In this document: positions 18,513-27,689 of the stretch, one piece after another
Position numbering within the stretch: the stretch's first letter is position 1
Layout of the letters: each line of letters opens with the position of its first letter
Source of the DNA: Gaiellasilicea sp963745775
Lineage (GTDB): Bacteria; Actinomycetota; Thermoleophilia; Gaiellales; Gaiellaceae
Assembly (NCBI GenBank): GCA_963745775.1
Contig: CAVUYY010000009.1
Location: 186,001 to 250,000, forward strand
Length of the DNA: 64,000 nucleotides
Reading direction: 5' to 3'
The notes under the pieces: generated by a model
The model's database searches: none
Seen by the model: the letters and a program-made list of their open reading frames with translations, nothing else
Told to the model about the DNA's origin: nothing
Program-made: the position numbers and the translations under genes

Positions 18513-20717
18513 CTACGAGGCGGTGACGAAGCGCTCGAGCTCGGCCTCGTCGACGAGCACGCGGCGCGGCTTCGAGCCCTCGTAGCCCGAGATGATCCCG
18601 CGCCGCTCGAGCATGTCGATCAGTCGGCCGGCCCGCGTGTAGCCGACGCGAAGCCGGCGCTGGATCAGCGAGACCGATGCGGTCTGGGTCTGGACGACGA
18701 TCTCGATCGCCTTCTCGAGCAGGGGATCCTCGTCGGGGTCGAAGTCGCCGTCGTGGGCGTCGAGATCGTCGTCGGCGAGCGCCTCCGGCGCCTCGAGCAG
18801 CGACGCGTCGAGCTCCTGCTCGCGCTGGTGGCGGCACTGCTCGACGACAAGCGCGACCTCGTCCTCGCTCACGTAGGCGCCCTGGACCCGCTGCAGCCGG
18901 CTCGTCCCGAGCGGCTTGAAGAGCATGTCGCCCTGCCCCAGCAGGCTCTCGGCGCCGGCGCCGTCGAGGATCACGCGCGAGTCGGTCATGCTCGAGACGG
19001 CGAAGGCGATCCGGCTCGGCACGTTCGCCTTGATCATTCCCGTGATCACGTCGACCGACGGCCGCTGGGTCGCGAGGACGAGGTGGATCCCGACCGCGCG
19101 CGACTTCTGCGCCAGCCGGATGATCGCGTCCTCGACCATCTGCGGGCTCGTCATCATCAGGTCGGCCAGCTCGTCGATCACGACCAGCAGATACGGCAGT
19201 GGCTCCTCCCCCCGCGCGCGGAACGCACGGTTCGCCTCGGGCAGGTTGCGGGCGCGGACGATCGAGAGCCGCTCGTAGCGTCGCTCCATCTCGGCGACGA
19301 CGTTCGTGAGGACGGCGCTCGCCTCCTTCGGGTTCGAGACGACCGGCGTCAGGAGGTGCGGGATCGACTCGTAGTAGTTGAGCTCGATCCGCTTCGGGTC
19401 GATCAGGATCAGCCGCACCTCGTCCGGGGTCGAGCGGAGCAGGATCGAGGTCAGGATCGTGTTGATGCAGCCGGACTTGCCCGAGCCGGTCGTGCCGGCG
19501 ATCAGGATGTGCGGCATCCGGGCCAGATCCGCCCAGACGGCGTTGCCGGAGATGTCCTTGCCGAGCCAGACGGCGAGCGGGCTCGCGCTGCCCGGCAGGT
19601 CGTCGTAGACGTCGCCGAGCGTGACGATCCGCGGCGAGAGGTTCGGCACCTCGACGCCGACCGCCTGCTTGCCGGGAATCGGCGCGAGGATCCTGATCTC
19701 CGTCGTCGCGAGCGCATAGCTCAGGTCGTCCTTGAGCCCGGCCACCTTCGAGACCTTCGTGCCCGGCGCGAGCTGGAGCTCGTAGCGGGTGACCCTCGGT
19801 CCGGCGATCTGACCGACGATCGTCGCTTCGACCCCGAAGTTCGCGAGCGCGTTCACGAGCACCTCGGCGGTCCGCGCGTTCGACTTCGTCGTGTCGCCCG
19901 TCACCGCCGGCGAGAGCTTCAGCACCTTCCGGTCCGGGAGGACGTACTGCGCCGGCGGGCGGTCGGCATCGAACGTCGGCTCCTGCCAGCTCTCCTCTGT
20001 CGGGTCGTCGGGAGCGAGCGGCGGTGCCTCGAGCGCCGGCGGTTCCCCGGCCGAGACCACGTCCGGGTAGTCGTGGACGACGTCCACGGGCGGCTCGGGA
20101 GGCGGGGCGAGCACCGCGCGCGGCTCGGGCTCGAGCCGCTCACGCTCGAGCCGCTCCCGGGCGGCACTCCCCGCTCGGCGGAGCTGATGCCCGGAGTGGC
20201 GGAGGAGCGCCCCCGTCGAGGCGCCCGTGAGGACGAGCGCGCCGGCGAGCAGGGCCGTGAGGCCGACGAGGAACGAGCCTGTGCCACCGAGGAGGGCTGC
20301 GATCGCGCCCCCGAAGGCGTCGCCGACGAAGCCGCCGTTCCGCGACCCGAGCATCGTCATCAGGCCGACGAGGGTCACCGCGAGCCCGATCCGGAAGGGT
20401 CTCACATCGACGAGAGAGCTTCGGCCGAGCAGCAGGCCGCCCACCCCGAGTAGGACGACGGGAACCGCGTACGCAGCGCTGCCGAGCAGGTCGCGCAGGC
20501 TCGTCTCCACCTGCTCGCCGACGATCCCGCCCGCCCAGCCGAGGTAGAGCAGCGTCGCGAGGAAGAGCCCTAGCGCGACGAGCCCGAGCCCGACTAGCTC
20601 GGGATGGTGGTGCGGGGCAAGCCCGCGCGCGCTCGGGCCGCCGCGCTTCGTCCTCCGCTTCTTGACGCGAGCTGGGGTGCGAGGCCTCAGCGGTCGCTTC
20701 TTCTTCCTGGCGGCCAT
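18513..20717 (-). CDS. ftsK: DNA translocase FtsK/SpoIIIE family
   Basis: 734 aa. Four hydrophobic N-terminal segments (for example LVGLGLVALGLFLATLLYL and SAAYAVPVVLLGVGGLLLG) anchor it at the septum. A Pro-rich linker follows, then the alpha/beta motor with Walker A AGTTGSGKSG, Walker B YLLVVIDELADLM and ATQRPSVDVITG. The C-terminal gamma winged helix (LIQRRLRVGYTRAGRLIDMLE) would read KOPS-like DNA signals. ATG 20717 (MAARKKKRPLRP) is chosen; the frame runs further upstream but without protein-like sequence. The role is chromosome segregation at division. Confidence 0.94.
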   Translation of the reverse strand: MAARKKKRPLRPRTPARVKKRRTKRGGPSARGLAPHHHPELVGLGLVALGLFLATLLYLGWAGGIVGEQVETSLRDLLGSAAYAVPVVLLGVGGLLLGRSSLVDVRPFRIGLAVTLVGLMTMLGSRNGGFVGDAFGGAIAALLGGTGSFLVGLTALLAGALVLTGASTGALLRHSGHQLRRAGSAARERLERERLEPEPRAVLAPPPEPPVDVVHDYPDVVSAGEPPALEAPPLAPDDPTEESWQEPTFDADRPPAQYVLPDRKVLKLSPAVTGDTTKSNARTAEVLVNALANFGVEATIVGQIAGPRVTRYELQLAPGTKVSKVAGLKDDLSYALATTEIRILAPIPGKQAVGVEVPNLSPRIVTLGDVYDDLPGSASPLAVWLGKDISGNAVWADLARMPHILIAGTTGSGKSGCINTILTSILLRSTPDEVRLILIDPKRIELNYYESIPHLLTPVVSNPKEASAVLTNVVAEMERRYERLSIVRARNLPEANRAFRARGEEPLPYLLVVIDELADLMMTSPQMVEDAIIRLAQKSRAVGIHLVLATQRPSVDVITGMIKANVPSRIAFAVSSMTDSRVILDGAGAESLLGQGDMLFKPLGTSRLQRVQGAYVSEDEVALVVEQCRHQREQELDASLLEAPEALADDDLDAHDGDFDPDEDPLLEKAIEIVVQTQTASVSLIQRRLRVGYTRAGRLIDMLERRGIISGYEGSKPRRVLVDEAELERFVTAS

Positions 20718-20810
20718 GAGAAGGCCGTTCGACGCTCTGACCCGGACCCCTCTCCCCCGCGCCGGGCACGCTGGCGGACAACAGTCGTCGGCGATCGGCA
20801 GAGTGGGCTG

Positions 20811-21950
20811 ATGCCGCGCGCCGCCCGGACCGCCGTCACCGTCGTCTTCTTCGCGAGCGGCGCGTCGTACGGAAGCTGGGTGGCGCGGATCCCGGCCCTC
20901 CAGGACGGCCTCGACGCGACGAAGTCGGAGCTCGGGCTCGCGCTGTTCGGCGTCGCGGCCGGTGCGGTCGTGGCGCTTCCGCTTGCCGGCTGGCTCTCGG
21001 CACGACTCGGCAGCCGTCGGGTCACCCGGGCCGCGCTCGTCGCCGTCGCCGTGACGCTTCCGCTGCCCGCGCTCGCGACCTCGCTGCTCGGGCTCGGGCT
21101 CGCCTTCGCGGCGCTCGGCGGCGCGGGAGCAATGCTCGACCTGGCGATGAACGCGCACGGCGTCGCGGTCGAGGAGCGGTATGCGCGGCCGATTCTCTCC
21201 TCCTTCCACGCCTCGTTCAGCTTCGGCGGGCTCGCCGGAGCCGTGGCCGGGGGCCTGGCGGCGGCTGCCGGGATCGAGCCGCTCGCCCAGTTCACCGGCG
21301 CGGCCGTCGTGATCGCCGCGATCGCGGCCTGGTCGGGGCGGACGCTCCTCTCGCGCGACGTCGATCGGGTCGAGACCGGGCCGGTCTACGGCCGCCCGAC
21401 GGCCGCGCTCGCCGCGCTTGCCGTGCTCGCCTTCGCCGTCCTGTTCGCCGAAGGGGCGGCGGCCGACTGGAGCGGCGTCTACCTGAACGACACGGTGGGG
21501 ACCGGCGAGGGCGCCGCGACGGCGGCGTTCATCGCGTTCTCGGCGACGATGACGATCGGGCGGCTGGCCGGCGACAGGCTCACCGCCGCTTGGGGCTCGG
21601 TGCGGTTGACGCGCGCGTCGGGCGCACTCGCCGCGGTGGGCCTCGCGACGGCGCTCGTCGTTCAGACCGCGCCGATCGCCGTGCTCGGCTTCGCCTGCCT
21701 CGGTGCCGGCCTCGCCACCGTCGTCCCCACCGTCTTCCGCGCCGCCGGTGCCCGCACGTCCTCGCCCGGTGCCGGGATCGCCGCCGTGTCGACCGTGGGC
21801 TACTCGGCCTTCCTCGTCGGCCCGCCGTTCCTCGGCTTCCTCGCAGACGCGACCTCGCTGCCGTTCGCGCTCTGGACTGTCGTCGGCCTCTGCGCGCTGA
21901 TCGCCGTGCTCGCCGCGGCTACGGCGCCCGCCGCCGCGCCTCCTCGATGA
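20811..21950 (+). CDS. MFS transporter, YbjJ-like
   Basis: 379 aa from ATG 20811. About twelve hydrophobic segments. The first helix region has FFASGASYGSWVARIPALQ, and later GAGAMLDLAMNAHGVAVE and PILSSFHASFSFGGLAGA, which are typical of the YbjJ branch of the major facilitator superfamily. Substrate unknown. It is the only + strand gene between 1.2 and 29 kb and converges with ppa, overlapping it by 32 bp at the 3' ends. The first ~240 codons of the larger open frame upstream of ATG 20811 are not part of it. Confidence 0.82.
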   Translation: MPRAARTAVTVVFFASGASYGSWVARIPALQDGLDATKSELGLALFGVAAGAVVALPLAGWLSARLGSRRVTRAALVAVAVTLPLPALATSLLGLGLAFAALGGAGAMLDLAMNAHGVAVEERYARPILSSFHASFSFGGLAGAVAGGLAAAAGIEPLAQFTGAAVVIAAIAAWSGRTLLSRDVDRVETGPVYGRPTAALAALAVLAFAVLFAEGAAADWSGVYLNDTVGTGEGAATAAFIAFSATMTIGRLAGDRLTAAWGSVRLTRASGALAAVGLATALVVQTAPIAVLGFACLGAGLATVVPTVFRAAGARTSSPGAGIAAVSTVGYSAFLVGPPFLGFLADATSLPFALWTVVGLCALIAVLAAATAPAAAPPR

Positions 21951-22395
21951 TCCGCTCAGCTTCGGCGCGATTGCCGAAGCCGCGGGTCTCCGTCTTTCCT
22001 TCCTCGAGATCCTTGTAGACCTGGAAGAAGTGCTCGATCTCGTCGCGAAACTCGGGCGGGATGTCGTGGACGTCGTGGATCCGCATCCATGCCGGATCCT
22101 TGAGCGGCACGCAGATCACCTTCTCGTCCGGGCCCTTCTCATCAGTCATGTGGAAGACGCCGACGACGCGGACCCGGATCCGGCAGCCGGGGAAGGTCGG
22201 CTCGCCGACGAGCACGAGCGCATCGAGCGGGTCGCCGTCCTCGCCGAGCGTTCCCTCGATGTAGCCGTAGTCGGCGGGGTAGCTCATCGACGTGAAGAGC
22301 CGCCGGTCGAGGACGATGTGACCGGTCTCGGCGTCGACCTCGTACTTGTTGCGCGAGCCGAGTGGCACCTCGACGAAGACCATCACGTCGCTCAT
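21919..22395 (-). CDS. ppa: Inorganic pyrophosphatase
   Basis: Hydrolyses PPi to two phosphates, pulling biosynthetic reactions. 158 aa, the family I size. Motifs: EVPLGSRNKYEVD, SYPADYGYIEGTLGEDGDPLDALVLV (metal-binding Asp cluster, given in the family as DGDPLD), VICVPLKDP and FFQVYKDLE. Overlaps the preceding small membrane gene by 4 bp. Complete. Confidence 0.96.
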   Translation of the reverse strand: MSDVMVFVEVPLGSRNKYEVDAETGHIVLDRRLFTSMSYPADYGYIEGTLGEDGDPLDALVLVGEPTFPGCRIRVRVVGVFHMTDEKGPDEKVICVPLKDPAWMRIHDVHDIPPEFRDEIEHFFQVYKDLEEGKTETRGFGNRAEAERIIEEARRRAP

Positions 22396-22556
22396 GGCCG
22401 CAACCTGTGGCCGTAGACGCTCCAGAGGACGAGCACCGCGCCGCCGACCGCGATCGCGATTCCGGCGAGCCGGCCGTTGAGGAGCGCCACGAGCCCGAGG
22501 GCGACCGCGGCCGAGCCGATCGCCGCGACCCCGATCCTGAGCAACCCCGGCGGCAT
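22392..22556 (-). CDS. Small two-helix membrane protein
   Basis: 54 aa from ATG 22556: two hydrophobic helices (LRIGVAAIGSAAVALGLVALL and IAIAVGGAVLVLWSVYG) around a short NGRLAG turn. No homologue recognised. It begins inside the nucleoside hydrolase stop (TGATG) and ends overlapping the ppa start by 4 bp. This tight coupling on both sides is the best evidence that it is a real gene. Confidence 0.55.
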   Translation of the reverse strand: MPPGLLRIGVAAIGSAAVALGLVALLNGRLAGIAIAVGGAVLVLWSVYGHRLRP

Positions 22557-23470
22557 CAGCCGAGCCGCGCGATCCGCTCGAGCAGCAGCTCGAGAAAGGC
22601 GTCGGCGTCGACCGTCACTCCGACATCCGCGTTTGCCGGACGCTCCGTACGCCGCCACAGGTCGACGACCGTTCGACCACGGCAGAGCTCCGACGTGGCC
22701 TCGACCTCGACGTTGCGATGCTCCGTGTGGACGAGCTCCGGTCGGAGGACATACGCCAGCGCCAGCGCGTCGTGGATCGGGGCGCCGTCCCAGCCGTAGG
22801 TGTGAGCGTGGTAGCGCTTGAAGAACTCGACCAGCTCCGCGACGAAGGTGCCGATCCGGCCTGCGGCGCGAAAGCGCTCGGCCCAGGCGGGCGTCAGCAG
22901 GGCCTGGTGGGTGACGTCGAGCCCGATCATCGTCACCGGCCGACCGCAGTGGAAGACTCGATGCGCGGCCTCGGGATCGGCCCAGATGTTGAACTCGGCC
23001 GCAGGCGTCATGTTTCCCTCGGCGATCGCGCCGCCCATCAGCACGATCCGCTCGACGTTCTCCGTCCCGTGGGCTTCGAGATAGAGCGCGATGTTCGTGA
23101 GCGGGCCGACCGCCACGAGCACGGTGCCCGGGCGAATCCGGCCGGCGATGAAGTCGATCGCCGCAGCGTCGACGGGCTGTGCGGTCGCCTCCGGCAGAGC
23201 CGGGCCGTCGAGCCCACTCTCGCCGTGCACGTGCGCCGCGACCTGGAGCTCGCGCAGCAACGGCTGGTCCGCCCCGCGCGACACCGGGATGTCGGTGCGG
23301 CCGACGAGCTCCAGCACGCGGAGGGCGTTCTCGGTCGTCTTGTCGAGCGTCTGGTTCCCGTGCACGGTCGTGACGCCGAGCAGCTCGACCTCGGGGCTCG
23401 CGAGCGCGAGCAGAAGCGCGATCGCGTCGTCGTGCCCCGGATCGCAGTCGAGGATGATCGGGATCGCCAC
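22556..23470 (-). CDS. Inosine/uridine-preferring nucleoside hydrolase
   Basis: Cleaves ribonucleosides to base and ribose. 304 aa with the calcium-binding signature DCDPGHDDAIA near the N-terminus (residues ~8-18), VGPLTNIAL, IVLMGGA and the late WDGAPIHDALALAYV, where the Asp and His complete the site. Starts GTG 23470. Together with the BMP/ABC importer ~5 kb downstream it fits nucleoside salvage (inference from context). Confidence 0.92.
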   Translation of the reverse strand: MAIPIILDCDPGHDDAIALLLALASPEVELLGVTTVHGNQTLDKTTENALRVLELVGRTDIPVSRGADQPLLRELQVAAHVHGESGLDGPALPEATAQPVDAAAIDFIAGRIRPGTVLVAVGPLTNIALYLEAHGTENVERIVLMGGAIAEGNMTPAAEFNIWADPEAAHRVFHCGRPVTMIGLDVTHQALLTPAWAERFRAAGRIGTFVAELVEFFKRYHAHTYGWDGAPIHDALALAYVLRPELVHTEHRNVEVEATSELCRGRTVVDLWRRTERPANADVGVTVDADAFLELLLERIARLG

Positions 23471-23483
23471 GCCGTTCTCCGAG

Positions 23484-24020
23484 CTAGGCGGCGATCGCGC
23501 GGAGATCGTCGACCGTGGCGCCCAGCAGCGTGTCCCGAAGATCGAAGAGACCCGCCCAGAGCGAGGACGCGTCGAGCGTCGTCTCCATCCGGGCGCTATC
23601 CGACAGGCCCTGGAGCGCGCGGACGAGCACCGCCAGCTCGAGGTACGCGGCGGCGACCCGGTTCGGGCAGGCGGTCACGCCGGCGCGGCTCAGCACCGGC
23701 GCCCACTCGACGAGCTCGCCTGCGCCGGGACCGGAGTACCAGGAGCGACCTTCAGCCTCGTCTGCTTCGAGCTCGATCAGGTAGCGGCCGAGCGGCGTCT
23801 CGAGCCCGGCGAGCGCGGTCTCCACACGATCGGCGGCGTGACGCAGCGCGGCCTCGCGGCCACCCGCGGTCGCAGGCTCGGCGTCTCCCCTGCCCCACCG
23901 CTCGAGCAGCCGGCAGAACGCGAGCGCCGACACCTCGGCGGCCCGCAGCTGGGAGATCAGCCGGCGCGCGGTCAGCTCGCTCGGCGCGTGCCGGACCAGG
24001 ATGTCGGGCCAGTCAGCCAC
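23484..24020 (-). CDS. Conserved-looking protein of unknown function
   Basis: 178 aa, not recognised. The sequence is largely helical: LTARRLISQLRAAEVSALAFCRLLERWG and AAAYLELAVLVRALQGLSDS, with a central EGRSWYSGPGAGELVEW. No signal peptide or membrane helix. It begins 3 bp after the RNase J stop at GTG 24018-24020 and precedes the nucleoside hydrolase by 13 bp, so it belongs to that transcription unit. Good coding character and coupling support a real gene; function cannot be inferred. Confidence 0.6.
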   Translation of the reverse strand: MADWPDILVRHAPSELTARRLISQLRAAEVSALAFCRLLERWGRGDAEPATAGGREAALRHAADRVETALAGLETPLGRYLIELEADEAEGRSWYSGPGAGELVEWAPVLSRAGVTACPNRVAAAYLELAVLVRALQGLSDSARMETTLDASSLWAGLFDLRDTLLGATVDDLRAIAA

Positions 24021-24023
24021 GGC

Positions 24024-25670
24024 TCAGACTTCGATGATCACGGGGAGAATCATCGGCCGGCGGCGCGTTCGGTCGTAGACGATCTGGCCCACGGAGTCGT
24101 GCAGGTGCTCCTGCAACAGCTTGATCTCGCGGATGTCGTCCGCCTCGAGCTCCTCGAGCACGCGCGTCGCCTCGTCGCGCAGCTCGTCGAGCAGCTCCTC
24201 CGACTCGCCGAACCCGCGCGCGATCAGCTCCGGCGGCGCGGTGCCGCCGTTCGAGCCGGCGAGCGTCGTGACGATGATCAGCACGCCGTCCTCCGAAAGC
24301 CGGCGGCGATCGCGCAGCGCGACGTCCTTGACGTCGCCAACTCCGAGACCGTCGACGAAGGTCACACCCGACTCGATCTTCTCGGGCAGGAGCCGGACGC
24401 CGCTCTTCGACAACTCGACGACCGAGCCGTTCTCGGCCATCACGATCCCAGCCGCCGGCACGCCCGCCTGGAGTGCAAGCTTCGCGTGCGCCGCCTGCAT
24501 CCGGTACTCCCCGTGGATCGGCATCACCGCCTTCGGCCGCAGGAGCGCGATCATCGTCCGCAGCTCCTCCGAGTTCGCGTGCCCGGAGACGTGAACCGGC
24601 GCGATCTCCTCGTGCAGCACCTCGGCGCCCGCCCTCGCGAGCCGGTTGATCGAGTCGTGGACGCGGAGCTCGTTCCCGGGGACCGGGCGCGCGGAGAGGA
24701 TCACGGTGTCGCCGCGCTCGACGCCGATCGACGGGTGATCCCCGTAGGCGATCCGCGTCAGCGCCGACATCGGCTCGCCCTGGCTCCCGGTGCAGAGGAT
24801 CATCACCTCGCCGGGAGGCAGCGACATCGCGTCCTGCGGCTTCACGAGGACGTCGTCCGAGACGTCGAGGTAGCCGAGCTGCCGCGCGATGTTCAGGTTC
24901 TTCCGCATCGAGCGCCCAACGATCGCGACCTTGCGGTTCACCTGCACCGCGACCTCGATCGCCTGCTGCATCCGGTGGATGTTCGACGCGAACGAGGCGA
25001 TCAGGATCCGGCCGGTGCGCACGGGAATGAGCTGCTTGAAGCCTTCGCCGACGAGGCGCTCCGAGCCGGTCATCCCGGGCCGTTCCGCGTTCGTCGAGTC
25101 CCCGAGGAGGAGATCGACACCCTGGTTGCCGAGATTCGCGAGCCGGCCGACGTCGGTCTTCAGGCCGTCGACGGGCGTGTGGTCGAGCTTCCAGTCGCCC
25201 GTGTGGACGACCCGGCCGGCTTCGGTCTCGAGCACGATCGCGACACAGTCCGGGATCGAGTGGGCGACGCGGACGAAGTCGAGCCTGAACGAGCCGACTT
25301 CGATCGGCGAGTCCGGCTCGATCTCGCGCAGCGAAGTCGCGCTCGCGAGCCCGTGCTCGTCGAGCTTCGACTTGATCAGACCAAGGGTGAGCTTCGTCGC
25401 GATCACCTCGTCGCAGTCGACCTGGCGGAGCAGGTACGGGAGGCCGCCGACGTGATCCTCGTGCGCATGCGTGAGTACGACCGCGCGCACCCGCCGGTCG
25501 CGCAGGTACGAGATGTCCGGGAGCACGAGGTCGACGCCGAGGTGCTCATCGCGCGGGAACGCGAGGCCCGCGTCGACGACCACGATGTCGTTGCCGTACT
25601 CGTAGACGGTCATGTTCTTGCCGACTTCGCCGAGCCCGCCGAGCGGCACGATCCTGAGGATCCCGTTCAT
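24024..25670 (-). CDS. rnj: Ribonuclease J
   Basis: Beta-CASP metallo-beta-lactamase RNase with 5'-exo and endo activity in mRNA and rRNA processing. 548 aa, complete. Zinc motif THAHEDH (H68, H70, D72, H73), HTGDWK, GDSTNAERPG, the beta-CASP region with VGRSMRKNLNIA and ILCTGSQGEPMSAL, then HVSGHAN and MPIHGEYRM. The gene-strand hexamer TACACT (25679-25684) ends 8 nt before ATG 25670, so the mRNA may be leaderless. Together with RNase Y and PNPase it makes up the decay set in this window. Confidence 0.96.
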   Translation of the reverse strand: MNGILRIVPLGGLGEVGKNMTVYEYGNDIVVVDAGLAFPRDEHLGVDLVLPDISYLRDRRVRAVVLTHAHEDHVGGLPYLLRQVDCDEVIATKLTLGLIKSKLDEHGLASATSLREIEPDSPIEVGSFRLDFVRVAHSIPDCVAIVLETEAGRVVHTGDWKLDHTPVDGLKTDVGRLANLGNQGVDLLLGDSTNAERPGMTGSERLVGEGFKQLIPVRTGRILIASFASNIHRMQQAIEVAVQVNRKVAIVGRSMRKNLNIARQLGYLDVSDDVLVKPQDAMSLPPGEVMILCTGSQGEPMSALTRIAYGDHPSIGVERGDTVILSARPVPGNELRVHDSINRLARAGAEVLHEEIAPVHVSGHANSEELRTMIALLRPKAVMPIHGEYRMQAAHAKLALQAGVPAAGIVMAENGSVVELSKSGVRLLPEKIESGVTFVDGLGVGDVKDVALRDRRRLSEDGVLIIVTTLAGSNGGTAPPELIARGFGESEELLDELRDEATRVLEELEADDIREIKLLQEHLHDSVGQIVYDRTRRRPMILPVIIEV

Positions 25671-25691
25671 CGCGAGTGAGTGTATGTCTGG

Positions 25692-26588
25692 CTAGGCCGC
25701 TGCGGGTGTGAGCAGCCCGAGCCGCGCGAGGCAGTCGCGGACGGCGGCGAGCTCGTCGTCCGTCGGCTCGACGAGCGGCAACCGATGGCCGCCGACCTCG
25801 TGGCCGAGGAGATTCAAGGCGGCCTTGATCGCGATCGGGTTCGTCACGACCCGGAGCAGCTCGATCGAGGGCGCGAGCTCGCGATCGAGCCGGCGTGCAG
25901 CCTCGTGCTCCCCGGCGCGCCAGAGGCGGACGAGCTCCTTCACCTGCGGCCCGACGACGTGCGTATGGACACAGACGCCGCCCACGCCGCCGAGCTCGAG
26001 GAACGGCAGCACCAGGTCGTCGTCGCCCGCGTAGAGCGCAAGCCCGAGCTCGACGATCCGTCGCGCCTGCTCGAGATCGTCGTTTGCCTGCTTCACGGCC
26101 TGCACGTTCGGGATCTCGGCGAGCTCGGCGAGCGTCTCGGGCTCGAGGTTGAGGACCACGCGGCCCGGAATGTTGTAGACGACGATCGGCTTGTCGGTTA
26201 CCGCGGCGATCGCCTTGAAGTGCTCCACGATGCCTCGCGCGGGCGGCTTCGAGTAGTAGGGCGTCACGACGAGGAACGCGTCGACGCCCAGATCGTGCGC
26301 CCGCTTCGTCAGGTGGACGGAATGCGCGGTCGAGTAGGTGCCGGTGCCGGCGACGACGGTGGCGCGGTCGCCGACCTCGTCGAGTGCGGCCGCGTAGAGC
26401 TCGAAGCGCTCGTCGTCCGTGAGCGTGGGCGACTCGCCGGTCGTGCCCGTGACGACGAGCCCATCGGAGCCGTTCGCGGTCAGGTGGCGCGCGAGCGCCC
26501 GGAAGCTCTCCAGGTCGACCGAGCCGTCGCGCCGGAACGGCGTCACGATCGCGGTCAGGACCTCGCCGAGCTCGGGATGATCCGGCAC
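25692..26588 (-). CDS. dapA: 4-hydroxy-tetrahydrodipicolinate synthase
   Basis: Condenses pyruvate with aspartate semialdehyde, first step of DAP/lysine synthesis. 298 aa TIM barrel. GTTGE (48-52), the catalytic Tyr in VVYNIPGR (Y138) and the Schiff-base Lys K166 in NVQAVKQAND are all present. The context of K166 (AVKQ rather than the common GIKEA) is a little unusual. GTG 26588 lies 6 nt after TAAGCT on the gene strand, a possible -10 box that overlaps the upstream stop codon. Confidence 0.94.
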   Translation of the reverse strand: MPDHPELGEVLTAIVTPFRRDGSVDLESFRALARHLTANGSDGLVVTGTTGESPTLTDDERFELYAAALDEVGDRATVVAGTGTYSTAHSVHLTKRAHDLGVDAFLVVTPYYSKPPARGIVEHFKAIAAVTDKPIVVYNIPGRVVLNLEPETLAELAEIPNVQAVKQANDDLEQARRIVELGLALYAGDDDLVLPFLELGGVGGVCVHTHVVGPQVKELVRLWRAGEHEAARRLDRELAPSIELLRVVTNPIAIKAALNLLGHEVGGHRLPLVEPTDDELAAVRDCLARLGLLTPAAA

Positions 26589-26597
26589 GCCTGGAGC

Positions 26598-27084
26598 TTA
26601 GCGCGCGCCCTCGAATGTCCCTCGGAGGCGCTCTTCGAGGAAGACAAAGCGGATCGTCTCGAACGCCTGCTCGTGCTCCGACGCGACGCCGACGGCGACC
26701 GGCGCCGCCAGCTCGACCGGATAGCCGTAGATCCCGCACGAGATCGCGGGGAACGCGATCGTCCGCGCTCCGAGCTGGTGCGCCACCTCGAACGAGCGGC
26801 GGTGCGCGGAGGCGAGCAGGTCGGGTTCGCCTTCGTTCCCGCCGCGCCAGACCGGCCCGACCGTGTGGATCACCCAGCGTGCCGGGAGGCGGCCGGCGGT
26901 CGTGGCCTTGGCGTCGCCCGTGGCGCAGCCGCCGAGCAGCCGGCACTCGGCCAGGATCTCGGGCCCGCCGGCCCGGTGGATCGCACCGTCGACGCCGCCG
27001 CCGCCGAGCAGCGAGCTGTTGGCGGCGTTGACGATCGCGTCGACCTGCTGCGGTCGTGAGGTCGCCAACGACGAACTCGATCAC
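26598..27084 (-). CDS. Macro-domain protein (MacroD/YmdB type; one frame break)
   Basis: ADP-ribose-binding domain. The signature VDAIVNAANSSLLGGGGVDGAIHRAGGP contains the Asn and the glycine-rich catalytic loop (GGGGVDGAIH) of the MacroD/YmdB class, which removes ADP-ribose from proteins or deacetylates O-acetyl-ADP-ribose. IAFPAISCGIYGYP is the second binding loop. The proper N-terminus VIEFVVGDLT starts at GTG 27084 in another frame, so one base is out of place near 27062. With that fixed the protein is ~161 aa. GTG overlaps the dapB stop as GTGA, and the gene lies between dapB and dapA. Confidence 0.85.
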
Positions 27085-27689
27085 AAGAGCGCGTCGAGCC
27101 CGATCGTGAGTCCCGGCGGCAGGCCGCGAATCCGCTCGAGCGCGAGGAGCACGCCCGGGACGAACGCCTCGCGGGAGGTGGTGTCGTGCCGGATCGTGAG
27201 CGTCTCCCCCGGCCCGCCGAAGATCACCTCCTGGTGCGCGACGAGCCCCGGAAGGCGGACGGAGTGGATCGGCACGTCGCCACCCATTCGCTCGGCCGTC
27301 GCCTTGGCGGTGCCGGAGGGAGCATCCAGCTTCCCGTCGTGATGGAGCTCCACGATCTCGGCGTGCGGCATCACCTTGATCGCGTCGGCCGCGAACCGCA
27401 TCATCAGAAGGCCCCCAAACGCGAAGTTCGGCGCGTGGAAGACGGGAAGCCCGTGTACTCGGGCGAGCGCGGCCAGGCGCTCGTGGTCGAAGCCGGTGGT
27501 GCCGATCACGCAAGGAACCCTGGCCTCGAGGCAGATCCGAACGTTCTCCTCCACGGCGTTCGGCCGCGTGAAGTCGACGGCGGCATCGGCGCCCTCGGTC
27601 GACTCGACGAGCTCGTGCCCAGCCTCCTCGAGCGCAGGCCCGAGCACGGAGCCCACCTTGCCGCGCCGGCCGTGGAGCAGGATCCTCAT
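27081..27689 (-). CDS. dapB: 4-hydroxy-tetrahydrodipicolinate reductase, short form
   Basis: NAD(P)H reductase of the DAP pathway. 202 aa from ATG 27689, against about 245-270 for well-known members. The dinucleotide motif is HGRRGKVGS (residues 6-14). The catalytic motif ELHHDGKLDAPSGTA keeps both His (116, 117), Lys 120 and the DAPSGTA loop. CVIGTTGFD and the C-terminal FVPGVLLALERIRGLPPGL are normal. The missing length falls between the first Rossmann strand and VDFTRPNAV, where only ~20 residues are present. The active site looks complete. ATG overlaps the M16 stop by 4 bp. Confidence 0.9.
   Translation of the reverse strand: MRILLHGRRGKVGSVLGPALEEAGHELVESTEGADAAVDFTRPNAVEENVRICLEARVPCVIGTTGFDHERLAALARVHGLPVFHAPNFAFGGLLMMRFAADAIKVMPHAEIVELHHDGKLDAPSGTAKATAERMGGDVPIHSVRLPGLVAHQEVIFGGPGETLTIRHDTTSREAFVPGVLLALERIRGLPPGLTIGLDALL

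Noticed and set aside
18513..21209. FtsK frame extended upstream to 21209
   Set aside because: The extra ~160 residues are charged low-complexity sequence overlapping the MFS gene; ATG 20717 begins with a plausible basic N-terminus.
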